A model generated the notes under the pieces. It was not told the origin of the DNA. It did no database searches and worked only from the letters and a program-made list of their open reading frames with translations. A DNA stretch of 64,000 nucleotides from an uncultured Pelagibacteraceae bacterium (GTDB taxonomy: Bacteria > Pseudomonadota > Alphaproteobacteria > Pelagibacterales > Pelagibacteraceae), in NCBI GenBank assembly GCA_902567685.1, contig CACFNH010000003.1, positions 1 through 64,000 of the forward strand, read 5' to 3'. The stretch's first letter is position 1. Every line of letters starts with the position of its first letter. Shown in pieces: positions 57,413-64,000 of this stretch. Position numbers and translations under genes: made by a program.

Positions 57413-58222
57413 TTATATTCTTTCTTGCAAACAATCTCCTAAAATAATTGGCTCTACTTTAGTTGCTAAACCAGTTGCTTCATTAGCTATAACCAATAAT
57501 CCTGAGATCGTACCATTTCCCGTTGCAGGATAATGTCTTACTGCTGAGGAATCTTTTAAAAATTTTTTTAAAGAATTATCTCTATTCATTCCAATTACGG
57601 ATTTGTAATCTCCACACATGCCCAGATCAGTTTGATAGGCAGTTCCTTTTTCCATAATTCTATGATCAGAAGTAGGAACATGAGTATGTGTTCCTACTAC
57701 AGCTGTAGCCTTACCGTCAAAAAAATATCCCATCGCCTCTTTTTCGCTAGTTATTTCTCCATGCATATCAACAACAATGAAATCTGCATCTACTTTTAAT
57801 TTAACATTATTAATAAATTTTTTTGCAGCTTCAAAAACATCATCAGATTTTTTCATAAAAATATTTCCCATTAAATTTACTACTGCAACCCTTTTATTAT
57901 TTTTTGATTTATAGATATTAAATCCTTTGCCTGGAGAACCTTTTGCTAAATTCTCAGGTCTTAATAATCTTTCTTCTGTATCAATAAATTTCATAGTTTC
58001 TTTTTGGTCCCAAATATGGTTGCCTGATGTGATTACATCTGCTCCAGCACTAAATAGTTCTTCTACATTTTTTTTTGTTATACCTACTCCAGGATCTGCT
58101 GCGTTCTCTCCATTAATAACTATAAAATCTATTTTCTTATTTTTAATCAAGCTTGGAAGTTTTTCTTTTACCGCCTTCATTCCCGGAGGCCCAAAAACAT
58201 CACCTAAAATCAATATATTCAT
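57413..58222 (-). CDS. YmdB-family calcineurin-like metallophosphoesterase
   Basis: Related to Bacillus YmdB, a 2',3'-cyclic nucleotide phosphodiesterase; the substrate in alphaproteobacteria is unknown. The metal-binding motifs are GDVFGPPG (Asp8), NGENAADPGVGIT, TSGNHIWDQ, DMHGEITSEKEAM and VVGTHTHVPTSD, all in the expected order. The 269-residue length is normal. It lies 3 bp from yebC and one base from the cyclo-ligase gene, a linkage (5-FCL, YmdB, YebC) often seen in alphaproteobacteria. Confidence 0.93.
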   Translation of the reverse strand: MNILILGDVFGPPGMKAVKEKLPSLIKNKKIDFIVINGENAADPGVGITKKNVEELFSAGADVITSGNHIWDQKETMKFIDTEERLLRPENLAKGSPGKGFNIYKSKNNKRVAVVNLMGNIFMKKSDDVFEAAKKFINNVKLKVDADFIVVDMHGEITSEKEAMGYFFDGKATAVVGTHTHVPTSDHRIMEKGTAYQTDLGMCGDYKSVIGMNRDNSLKKFLKDSSAVRHYPATGNGTISGLLVIANEATGLATKVEPIILGDCLQERI

Positions 58223-58223
58223 A

Positions 58224-58784
58224 TTATTTTATAAATCCTTTTTCTGTCAAAATATAATCCAACTTAACATCAAGTTTTGATATCGGAAGTTTATTATATT
58301 TTTGAAATGAAAAAGCAACTCCTATAGTTAAAATATTTTTGTTCATTTTTAAGTATTTACCGAGAAATTTGTCATAATATCCTTTCCCGTAACCCAACCT
58401 AAATTTTTTTTTATCAAACGCTAAAAGAGGAATCAAAGCTACTCTTGGAACTAAAAATTTTTTTTTAATTGCAGGTTCTAGAATTCCATATTTATTAACT
58501 TTTAAGATATCTAGTAAATCCCATTTAACAAATGTAAGTTTATCACCTAAATTAATCACAGGTAATAATATTTTAATTTTTTTTTTATTTTTTATTAAAT
58601 TAAACAAATTAATAGTATTGACCTCATAATTTGACGGGTAATACGAAGATAAGTAAATTTTTTTTTTTTTAAATAATTTGTCTAATAAATTAATCAACGG
58701 TTTAAAGAAATTGTCACTAATTTCATAATAATTATTTTTTCTTATTTTATAGTATTTTTTTCTTAACTGTTTTTTGTCTAGCAT
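58224..58784 (-). CDS. 5-Formyltetrahydrofolate cyclo-ligase
   Basis: Recycles 5-formyl-THF to 5,10-methenyl-THF with ATP, returning a dead-end folate to the C1 pool. The C-terminal signature is intact: LLAFDKKKFRLGYGKGYYDKFLG, with the ATP-binding Gly-rich loop and conserved Tyr-Asp. The N-terminal KQLRKKYYKIRK is the basic start seen in the family. The 186 residues are normal. The gene is also known as ygfA or fthC. In many bacteria 6S RNA sits between it and zapA; here only 4 bp separate them, so no 6S RNA is encoded at this place. Confidence 0.95.
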   Translation of the reverse strand: MLDKKQLRKKYYKIRKNNYYEISDNFFKPLINLLDKLFKKKKIYLSSYYPSNYEVNTINLFNLIKNKKKIKILLPVINLGDKLTFVKWDLLDILKVNKYGILEPAIKKKFLVPRVALIPLLAFDKKKFRLGYGKGYYDKFLGKYLKMNKNILTIGVAFSFQKYNKLPISKLDVKLDYILTEKGFIK

Positions 58785-58788
58785 TAGG

Positions 58789-59235
58789 TTACTGAATTTG
58801 AGACTTAGATTCAGTGTTCTGGATAATTTGCTCTAAAGATTTAGTAGTTCTATCTAACATTGACTCGTATAAGGTAGTACTTTCTTCAATCGTCTTCTTA
58901 AAACTTTGAATTTCAGAATTTAGATTATTTATTTCAATATCTTTAGTCCCTTTGTATGAAATAGCTAAAGATTTTAATTCAATAAATTTTTTAGATAATT
59001 CATCTAACTTTTTCTTTTGCAGGCTTACTCTTTCTTTTAAATCAAAGTAATCATCTATCAATTTAATTGTTGTTATCAACAAAAGCTTGTTTTCTCCTAT
59101 GTTTCCAAGTTTTTCTTTTAACTCTCTGTATTTCTTATCTAGAAAAGAAGTTAATTTTTTTAAAGATTCTTCTTGCCCATCATCACAAGAAAGTAAGTAA
59201 TCTTTGTTATTAAATTTAATATTTACGTTTGCCAT
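58789..59235 (-). CDS. zapA: Cell division protein ZapA (long form)
   Basis: Cross-links FtsZ filaments at the division ring. The N-terminal ZapA domain begins with ANVNIKFNNKDYLLSC and DDGQEESLKKLTSFLDKKY, followed by a coiled-coil helix. At 148 residues it is longer than E. coli ZapA (109) because of an added coiled coil at the C-terminus, with TIEESTTLYESMLDRTTKSL. It overlaps the coiled-coil gene upstream by 13 bp and precedes the 5-FCL gene by 4 bp. This neighbourhood (coiled coil, zapA, 5-FCL, with tkt divergent) is conserved in alphaproteobacteria. Confidence 0.9.
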   Translation of the reverse strand: MANVNIKFNNKDYLLSCDDGQEESLKKLTSFLDKKYRELKEKLGNIGENKLLLITTIKLIDDYFDLKERVSLQKKKLDELSKKFIELKSLAISYKGTKDIEINNLNSEIQSFKKTIEESTTLYESMLDRTTKSLEQIIQNTESKSQIQ

Positions 59236-59546
59236 TTTTCAATTTCTTCAACTAATTCTTCTGTCTCTTGGTTTAATTCATCTATATCTTGGTTGAACTT
59301 CTCTTCGAGTTCAGATCTTTTATTAACCTCTTCTTGCAATTTTTTAACCTTTTCTTTTAAATATTTATGTTCTCTTATAAGTTCAGAATGTTTATTTTCT
59401 ATTTCTTTTTTTTCACTTTCTAATTGATTTTTTTTAGTCTTAATCGACTCTGCATCATAAGAAGATTGTGAATAACTGTGAGACAGATTACTGAGTCTAT
59501 CAATAAGTCCGTTTAGTTTTTTTTCTTTTTCTTCTAAGTTGTTCAT
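59223..59546 (-). CDS. Coiled-coil protein upstream of zapA (DUF4164-like)
   Basis: I cannot name a function. The 107-residue product is almost entirely predicted helix with heptad spacing, for example NLEEKEKKLNGLIDRL and KYLKEKVKKLQEEVNKRSELE, and no membrane segment. Alphaproteobacteria often carry a DUF4164 coiled-coil gene in exactly this place between tkt and zapA, which suits this one in size and layout. A role as partner of ZapA at the division ring is plausible from the 13-bp overlap. It is divergent from tkt over 62 bp. Confidence 0.72.
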   Translation of the reverse strand: MNNLEEKEKKLNGLIDRLSNLSHSYSQSSYDAESIKTKKNQLESEKKEIENKHSELIREHKYLKEKVKKLQEEVNKRSELEEKFNQDIDELNQETEELVEEIEKWQT

Positions 59547-59608
59547 TTAGTTTATTTTATACCATAATATTGATATAGAGACTTTAAGTCTATATAGGTA
59601 ATCTAACA

Positions 59609-61594
59609 GTGAGCATAAAATTAAATCAGCTAGCGAATGCAATAAGGTTTTTATCTATTGATGCTGTTCAAAAAGCAAACTCTGGACATCCGGGTATGCC
59701 TATGGGAATGGCAGATGTGGCAACCGTATTATTTAAATACCACCTGAGGTTTAATTCTAATAATCCTGGGTGGATAAATAGAGATAGGTTTATTTTGTCT
59801 GCCGGTCATGGGTCAATGCTTTTGTACTCTTTACTTTATTTAACAGGTTACAAAAGTGTTTCAATTGATGACATTAAAAAATTTAGACAGTTAGACTCGA
59901 TTTGTGCAGGTCACCCAGAATATATAAAAAATTCTGGAATAGAAACAACAACTGGTCCATTGGGACAAGGACTTGGAAATTCTGTAGGGATAGCAATAGC
60001 AGAAGAAATTTTCAGAAAAAAATTTGGATCAAGTATAATAAATCATAAAACATATGTGATAGCTAGTGATGGCGATCTAATGGAGGGTATCAGCCATGAA
60101 GTAATGAGTTTAGCTGGACATCTTAAGCTTAAAAACTTAATTATATTTTTTGATAATAATAAAATATCTATAGATGGTTCAACTTCTCTAAGTGTATCAG
60201 ATAACTTCAAAAAAAGGTTTGAGGGTTATGGTTGGAATTTTCAAGAAATCAATGGCCACAATGAAAAACAGATATCAAAAGCTATTGAGAAAGCCTCTAA
60301 ATCAAATAAACCTAATTTAATATCTTGTAAAACAATAATTGGATATGGTTCTCCTAACAAATCTGGAAAAGCATCTTCTCATGGCTCGCCTCTAGGAGAT
60401 GAAGAAATTCAACTAGTTAGAAAGAAATTGAAATGGAAAAGTAGACCTTTTGAAATTCCTGAAGAAATTTTAAAAGCCTGGAGAGAAATTGGAAATAAAG
60501 GTAAATCCATAGAAAAAAATTGGGAAGAAACTTTAAATAAAAAGAGTCCTAAGATTAGATCTGAATTAGATGCTATGATTAATCATTCTAATCTTGAAGA
60601 TATTGAAAAAAAAATAATAGAAGAAAAACAAAAATATTTTAGTTCAAAACCAATTATGGCTACAAGGCAATGCTCTTCTTCTGCGATTGAAGTTTTTTCT
60701 CAATTTTTACCTGAACTTATCGGAGGTTCTGCTGATTTAAGTGGTTCAAATAATACAAAAACTAAAAATTCTAAAATTATTTCTTCAAAAAACTTCAACG
60801 GAAACTATATACATTATGGCGTAAGGGAACATGGAATGGCGGCTATCATGAATGGCTTAGCCTTGTATGGAGGCATAATTCCTTATGGTGGAACATTTTT
60901 AATTTTTTCTGATTATTGTAAACCTTCTATTAGATTATCAGCTTTAATGGGTCTTAGAGTTATATATATATTTTCTCATGACTCTATTGGGCTTGGAGAA
61001 GATGGCCCAACTCACCAACCCATTGAGCAACTTTCTGGCCTTAGAGCAATACCGAATTTAAATGTTTTTCGTCCAGCCGATATAAATGAAACACTTGAAT
61101 GTTGGGAAATAGCTTTAAAAAGTAAAAATAATCCTAGTGCTATAGCATTATCAAGACAAAAGCTTCCATACGTAAATAAAAATTTTTCAGAAAAAAACAA
61201 ATGTAATCTTGGCGCATATGATCTTAATATAACTTCGCATGATTATAAATTAATACTGATAGCCTCTGGATCTGAAGTAGAAATCGCTTTAGATGCTCAA
61301 AAAAGATTAAAAGAAGAAAACATAGACACTAAGGTAGTTTCAATGCCGTGTCATGAACTTTTTGATAAGCAAGATGAAAATTATAAGGAAAAGATTTTGG
61401 AAACAAACTCTTGCTCTAGGATAATTATTGAAGCTGGAAGTATGAAAGGGTGGGCAAAATATATTGGAAATAACGGGGCAACCATAGGACTTGAAGAATT
61501 TGGTAAAAGTGCTCCTTATAAAGAAATATATAATCATTTTGATTTAACTAGCGACAAAATTGTTGAGATGGCTAGAAAGTTAATAAGAAAGTAA
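59609..61594 (+). CDS. tkt: Transketolase
   Basis: Thiamine-dependent two-carbon transfer between sugar phosphates, linking the pentose phosphate pathway with glycolysis. AIRFLSIDAVQKANSGHPGMPMGMAD is the N-terminal signature, then TTGPLGQGLGNSVG, the thiamine motif ASDGDLMEGISHE, and VREHGMAAIMNGLALYGG with HDSIGLGEDGPTHQPIEQ in the pyrimidine domain. The start is GTG at 59609 with no strong ribosome site. The 661 residues are normal. Pgk follows after 16 bp. The gap gene that often lies between them in alphaproteobacteria is absent. Confidence 0.97.
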   Translation: MSIKLNQLANAIRFLSIDAVQKANSGHPGMPMGMADVATVLFKYHLRFNSNNPGWINRDRFILSAGHGSMLLYSLLYLTGYKSVSIDDIKKFRQLDSICAGHPEYIKNSGIETTTGPLGQGLGNSVGIAIAEEIFRKKFGSSIINHKTYVIASDGDLMEGISHEVMSLAGHLKLKNLIIFFDNNKISIDGSTSLSVSDNFKKRFEGYGWNFQEINGHNEKQISKAIEKASKSNKPNLISCKTIIGYGSPNKSGKASSHGSPLGDEEIQLVRKKLKWKSRPFEIPEEILKAWREIGNKGKSIEKNWEETLNKKSPKIRSELDAMINHSNLEDIEKKIIEEKQKYFSSKPIMATRQCSSSAIEVFSQFLPELIGGSADLSGSNNTKTKNSKIISSKNFNGNYIHYGVREHGMAAIMNGLALYGGIIPYGGTFLIFSDYCKPSIRLSALMGLRVIYIFSHDSIGLGEDGPTHQPIEQLSGLRAIPNLNVFRPADINETLECWEIALKSKNNPSAIALSRQKLPYVNKNFSEKNKCNLGAYDLNITSHDYKLILIASGSEVEIALDAQKRLKEENIDTKVVSMPCHELFDKQDENYKEKILETNSCSRIIIEAGSMKGWAKYIGNNGATIGLEEFGKSAPYKEIYNHFDLTSDKIVEMARKLIRK

Positions 61595-61610
61595 TTCATT
61601 GAAAAATTAA

Positions 61611-62801
61611 ATGAATGGAATAAAATTTTTTCCTAAAAACCTAGAAATTACAAACAAAAGAATATTTTTAAGGGTTGATCTAAATGTTCCTTTACTAAAA
61701 GGAAAAATTTTGGATCACACAAGAATTTTACTTATTCTTCCTTTTTTACAAGAATTAATAAAAAGGAAATCAAGAATTATTTTAATATCTCATCTAGGAA
61801 GACCTGAGGGAAAGAAAGAAAAAGAGTTATCTTTAAATCCAATTTTTCAATATCTAAAAACCAAAATTAAAACTAAAGTTTTTTTTCATACGGGAAATAT
61901 TAATGAAGAAGCAAAAAATAAGAGTTTAGGTTTGAAAGAAGGTGAGGTTCTTTTACTAGAGAATATTAGATTTTTTAAAGAGGAAACAGAAAATAATGAA
62001 AAATTTTCACGACAACTTTCAGAACTTGGTGAAATATATATTAATGATGCCTTTTCTTGTTCTCACCGGAAACAATCTTCTATACATAAAATAACAGATT
62101 TTTTTAAAAACTCATATGGTGGACCTTTATTAAAAAAAGAGATTAATGCAGTAAATTTAATTATTAAAGAAAAAAAACATCCAGTAACATGTATTATTGG
62201 AGGTTCTAAAATATCAACAAAAATTAATGTAATTTCTAACTTAATAAAGAATGTAGATAATGTTGTAATAGTAGGAGCAATGGCCAACAATTTTTTGATG
62301 TACAAAGGTTATAAAATTGGAAAATCTCTTATCGAAAAAAATTCAAAAGAAGTAATAAAAAAAATTTATACTGAAGCAAAAAAAAATGATTGTAAAATCA
62401 TAATACCTGAGGATTGCAAAGTATCAAAAAGTTTTGAAGGAAAATCTGAAATAAGAGACAAAGATAAAATAGGAGATGAAGAAATTGTTTTAGATATAGG
62501 CCCAAAAACAGTAAAATCTATCGAAAAGACTATAGATAATTCGAAAACAGTTCTTTGGAATGGGCCTGCTGGTTACTTTGAAAACAAAAATTTTTCCTCG
62601 GGTACTAATGCAATAGCAAAAAAAATCTCAGAAAATACAAATAATAATTCTTTAATATCAATTCTAGGTGGTGGAGACACTATTGCTGCATTAAACAAAA
62701 GTGATTTAAAATTATCCTTTACCCACTTATCAACAGCTGGAGGAGCTTTCCTAGAATATCTAGAAGGAAAAGACTTGCCTGGCCTAAGTGTTTTAAAATA
62801 A
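61611..62801 (+). CDS. pgk: Phosphoglycerate kinase
   Basis: Reversible transfer of phosphate between 1,3-bisphosphoglycerate and ADP; in SAR11 it works in gluconeogenesis as well as glycolysis. N-terminal KRIFLRVDLNVPLL and the substrate-binding HTRILLILPFLQEL and SHLGRPEGK are present. GEVLLLENIRFFKEE follows, and the C-terminal nucleotide site ILGGGDTIAAL and STAGGAFLEYLEG completes it. The 396 residues are normal. It lies between tkt and fba as part of the operon. Confidence 0.97.
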   Translation: MNGIKFFPKNLEITNKRIFLRVDLNVPLLKGKILDHTRILLILPFLQELIKRKSRIILISHLGRPEGKKEKELSLNPIFQYLKTKIKTKVFFHTGNINEEAKNKSLGLKEGEVLLLENIRFFKEETENNEKFSRQLSELGEIYINDAFSCSHRKQSSIHKITDFFKNSYGGPLLKKEINAVNLIIKEKKHPVTCIIGGSKISTKINVISNLIKNVDNVVIVGAMANNFLMYKGYKIGKSLIEKNSKEVIKKIYTEAKKNDCKIIIPEDCKVSKSFEGKSEIRDKDKIGDEEIVLDIGPKTVKSIEKTIDNSKTVLWNGPAGYFENKNFSSGTNAIAKKISENTNNNSLISILGGGDTIAALNKSDLKLSFTHLSTAGGAFLEYLEGKDLPGLSVLK

Positions 62802-62811
62802 ATATTCACCT

Positions 62812-63828
62812 ATGACGTTAGAAGAAATAGCAAAAAAAATGGTAGCAAGGGGCAGAGGAATTTTAGCGGCTGATGAAAGCACTGGCACCATGGAAAAAAG
62901 ATTAAAAAGCGTCAATGTTGAGTCAACTAAAGAAAATAGATTAAATTTTAGAGAAACTCTTTTTAGTTCAGAAGGTATGAAAAATTATATTGGTGGGGTC
63001 ATCCTTTTTGAAGAAACACTAAAACAAAAAAGCTCTCAAGGAATTTCTATACCAGAATTGATAATGAAAAGTGATTCAGTTCCTGGAATTAAAGTTGATA
63101 AAGGTGCTAAAATCTTAGCAGGATCTCCTGATGAAAAGGTTACTGAAGGTTTAGATGGTTTAAGAGAAAGATTAAACGAATACTATAAACTTGGTGCAAG
63201 ATTTACAAAATGGAGAGCGGTGTACTGTATTTCAGACAAATACCCTTCGTCTCAAGCAATTAAATCAAATGCTCATGCGCTTGCAAGATATGCTGCCTTA
63301 GCTCAAGAAGCAAAAATGGTTCCTATAGTTGAACCAGAAGTTTTAATGGATGGAGATCATGATATTGAAAAATGCTACAAAGTTACAACTGATGTTTTAA
63401 ACGAATGTTATAACGAACTTGAGTCTCATAAAGTTTTATTAAATGGGACAATATTAAAACCAAATATGATTTTGCCAGGATCTGCTTGTAAAAATAAAGT
63501 TAGCTCAGAAGAAATTGCAAAAAAAACAATAGAATGTTTAAAGAAAAATGTACCTAGTGATGTAACAGGTATTGCTTTTCTTTCTGGAGGACAGAGCGAA
63601 CAGGAAGCTACAAAAAATTTAAATGAAATAAATAAAATAAATGATACCAGCTTCCTTATATCTTTTTCTTATGGTAGGGCCCTTCAACAAAGTGCTTTGA
63701 AAACATGGTCAAAAAATATGAAAGATGTTAAAAAAGTTCATAATGTCTTTAATCATAGAGCAAAAATGAATGGCTTATCTTCTAAAGCAGAATGGTCTGA
63801 AAATCTAGAAAAAGAATTTGCTGCTTAA
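62812..63828 (+). CDS. fba: Fructose-bisphosphate aldolase, class I
   Basis: Splits or forms fructose-1,6-bisphosphate through a Schiff-base intermediate, without metal. GRGILAADESTGTMEKRL at the N-terminus, FTKWRAVY and the Schiff-base Lys segment NGTILKPNMILPG mark the class I enzyme, not the metal-dependent class II. The C-terminal GIAFLSGGQSEQEATKNLN and FSYGRALQ complete it. The 338 residues are typical for the bacterial class I form. It follows pgk by 10 bp and precedes a thiE-like gene by 2 bp. Confidence 0.97.
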   Translation: MTLEEIAKKMVARGRGILAADESTGTMEKRLKSVNVESTKENRLNFRETLFSSEGMKNYIGGVILFEETLKQKSSQGISIPELIMKSDSVPGIKVDKGAKILAGSPDEKVTEGLDGLRERLNEYYKLGARFTKWRAVYCISDKYPSSQAIKSNAHALARYAALAQEAKMVPIVEPEVLMDGDHDIEKCYKVTTDVLNECYNELESHKVLLNGTILKPNMILPGSACKNKVSSEEIAKKTIECLKKNVPSDVTGIAFLSGGQSEQEATKNLNEINKINDTSFLISFSYGRALQQSALKTWSKNMKDVKKVHNVFNHRAKMNGLSSKAEWSENLEKEFAA

Positions 63829-63830
63829 AA

Positions 63831-64000
63831 TTGAAAAGATTTATATACTTAATTTCACCAAATAAGATTGAAAATAATTTCTATTCTGACCTTAAAAAAG
63901 TATTAAAAGTCAAAAAAATTGTTTTTTTTCAATTAAGACTTAAAAAATTTAGTCTTAATAAAACAATAGAAATTGGAAAAAAGATTAAAACTATTACAGA
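63831..64000 (+). CDS. Start of a thiamine-phosphate synthase-like (ThiE/TenI fold) protein, cut by the right edge
   Basis: About 56 codons are visible from a TTG start 2 bp after the fba stop. The peptide begins KRFIYLISPNKIENNFYSDL and later reads KIVFFQLRLKKF, the first two strands of the TIM-barrel of ThiE-like proteins, which alphaproteobacteria often encode after fba. True ThiE joins HMP-diphosphate with thiazole phosphate. TenI-like copies lack this activity, and the fragment is too short to decide. TTG rather than ATG is inferred because no ATG is in the segment. Confidence 0.65.
   Translation, partial: MKRFIYLISPNKIENNFYSDLKKVLKVKKIVFFQLRLKKFSLNKTIEIGKKIKTIT

Noticed and set aside
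58785-58788. 6S RNA expected between zapA and the cyclo-ligase gene
   Set aside because: Only 4 bp separate the two genes, so no RNA gene fits.

Overview
The window is a 64-kb piece of a very AT-rich, tightly packed chromosome from an alphaproteobacterium, almost certainly a marine SAR11 (Candidatus Pelagibacter-type) cell. The evidence is the small intergenic gaps (the largest is 228 bp), a blue-tuned proteorhodopsin beside a 2Fe-2S ferredoxin and a thioredoxin-reductase-like ferredoxin reductase, and alphaproteobacterial gene orders such as glyQ-glyS-ppdK, dxs-ispA-xseB, zapA next to tkt, and yebC-ruvC-tolQRAB-pal-cpoB-tilS-ftsH-folP-glmM. I saw no insertion sequence, prophage, CRISPR array or integrase. 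No gene-free stretch exceeds 300 bp.

Layout. 0-9 kb: a leftward purine/phospholipid operon (psd, pssA, rlmE, guaB, a periplasmic TPR protein, guaA), then icd converging on alaS. 9-18 kb: recA, a TolC-like outer-membrane protein, a GFA-family protein, a GT2/GT39 lipid-linked glycosylation pair, dksA, a GST-like protein, ferredoxin reductase, ferredoxin and proteorhodopsin. 18-26 kb: propionyl-CoA synthetase, dihydroorotase, YgfZ, formate-THF ligase, a 49-residue membrane protein behind tRNA-Leu, nadA and nadC. 26-38 kb: pyruvate phosphate dikinase, glycyl-tRNA synthetase subunits, an S49 peptidase, polyprenyl synthase, pdxH, aroC, dxs, ispA, xseB. 38-43 kb: tsaC, an ABC-2 exporter, a GT17 glycosyltransferase, tRNA-Arg, rluD, rpoH. 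43-59 kb: a long leftward run purA-thiD-glmM-folP-ftsH-tilS-cpoB-pal-tolB-tolA-tolR-tolQ-ruvC-like-yebC-ymdB-like-5-FCL-zapA-coiled coil. 59-64 kb: a rightward carbon operon tkt-pgk-fba and the start of a thiE-like gene.

How the genes work together. The carbon genes (ppdK, pgk, class I fba, tkt, icd, prpE) fit a cell that runs lower glycolysis and gluconeogenesis from small organic acids. Proteorhodopsin adds light-driven proton pumping. Two isoprenoid synthases and dxs supply polyprenyl carriers. Tol-Pal, TolC and two glycosyltransferase groups serve the envelope. rpoH lies 4.5 kb from the ftsH start, and ftsH carries a textbook alphaproteobacterial heat-shock promoter.

Most striking features. 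Nine otherwise conserved genes between 10.4 and 25.7 kb are each broken by one small indel, eight of them a single extra base in an A/T run. No such break was found in the other 49 kb, which points to a local sequence-quality problem rather than gene decay. Other points are a GuaB with no CBS domains, a phage-type RuvC in the usual ruvC place without ruvAB, an 18-bp perfect palindrome and a possible structured RNA between proteorhodopsin and prpE, and nine convergent gene junctions that leave at most 5 bp between genes.
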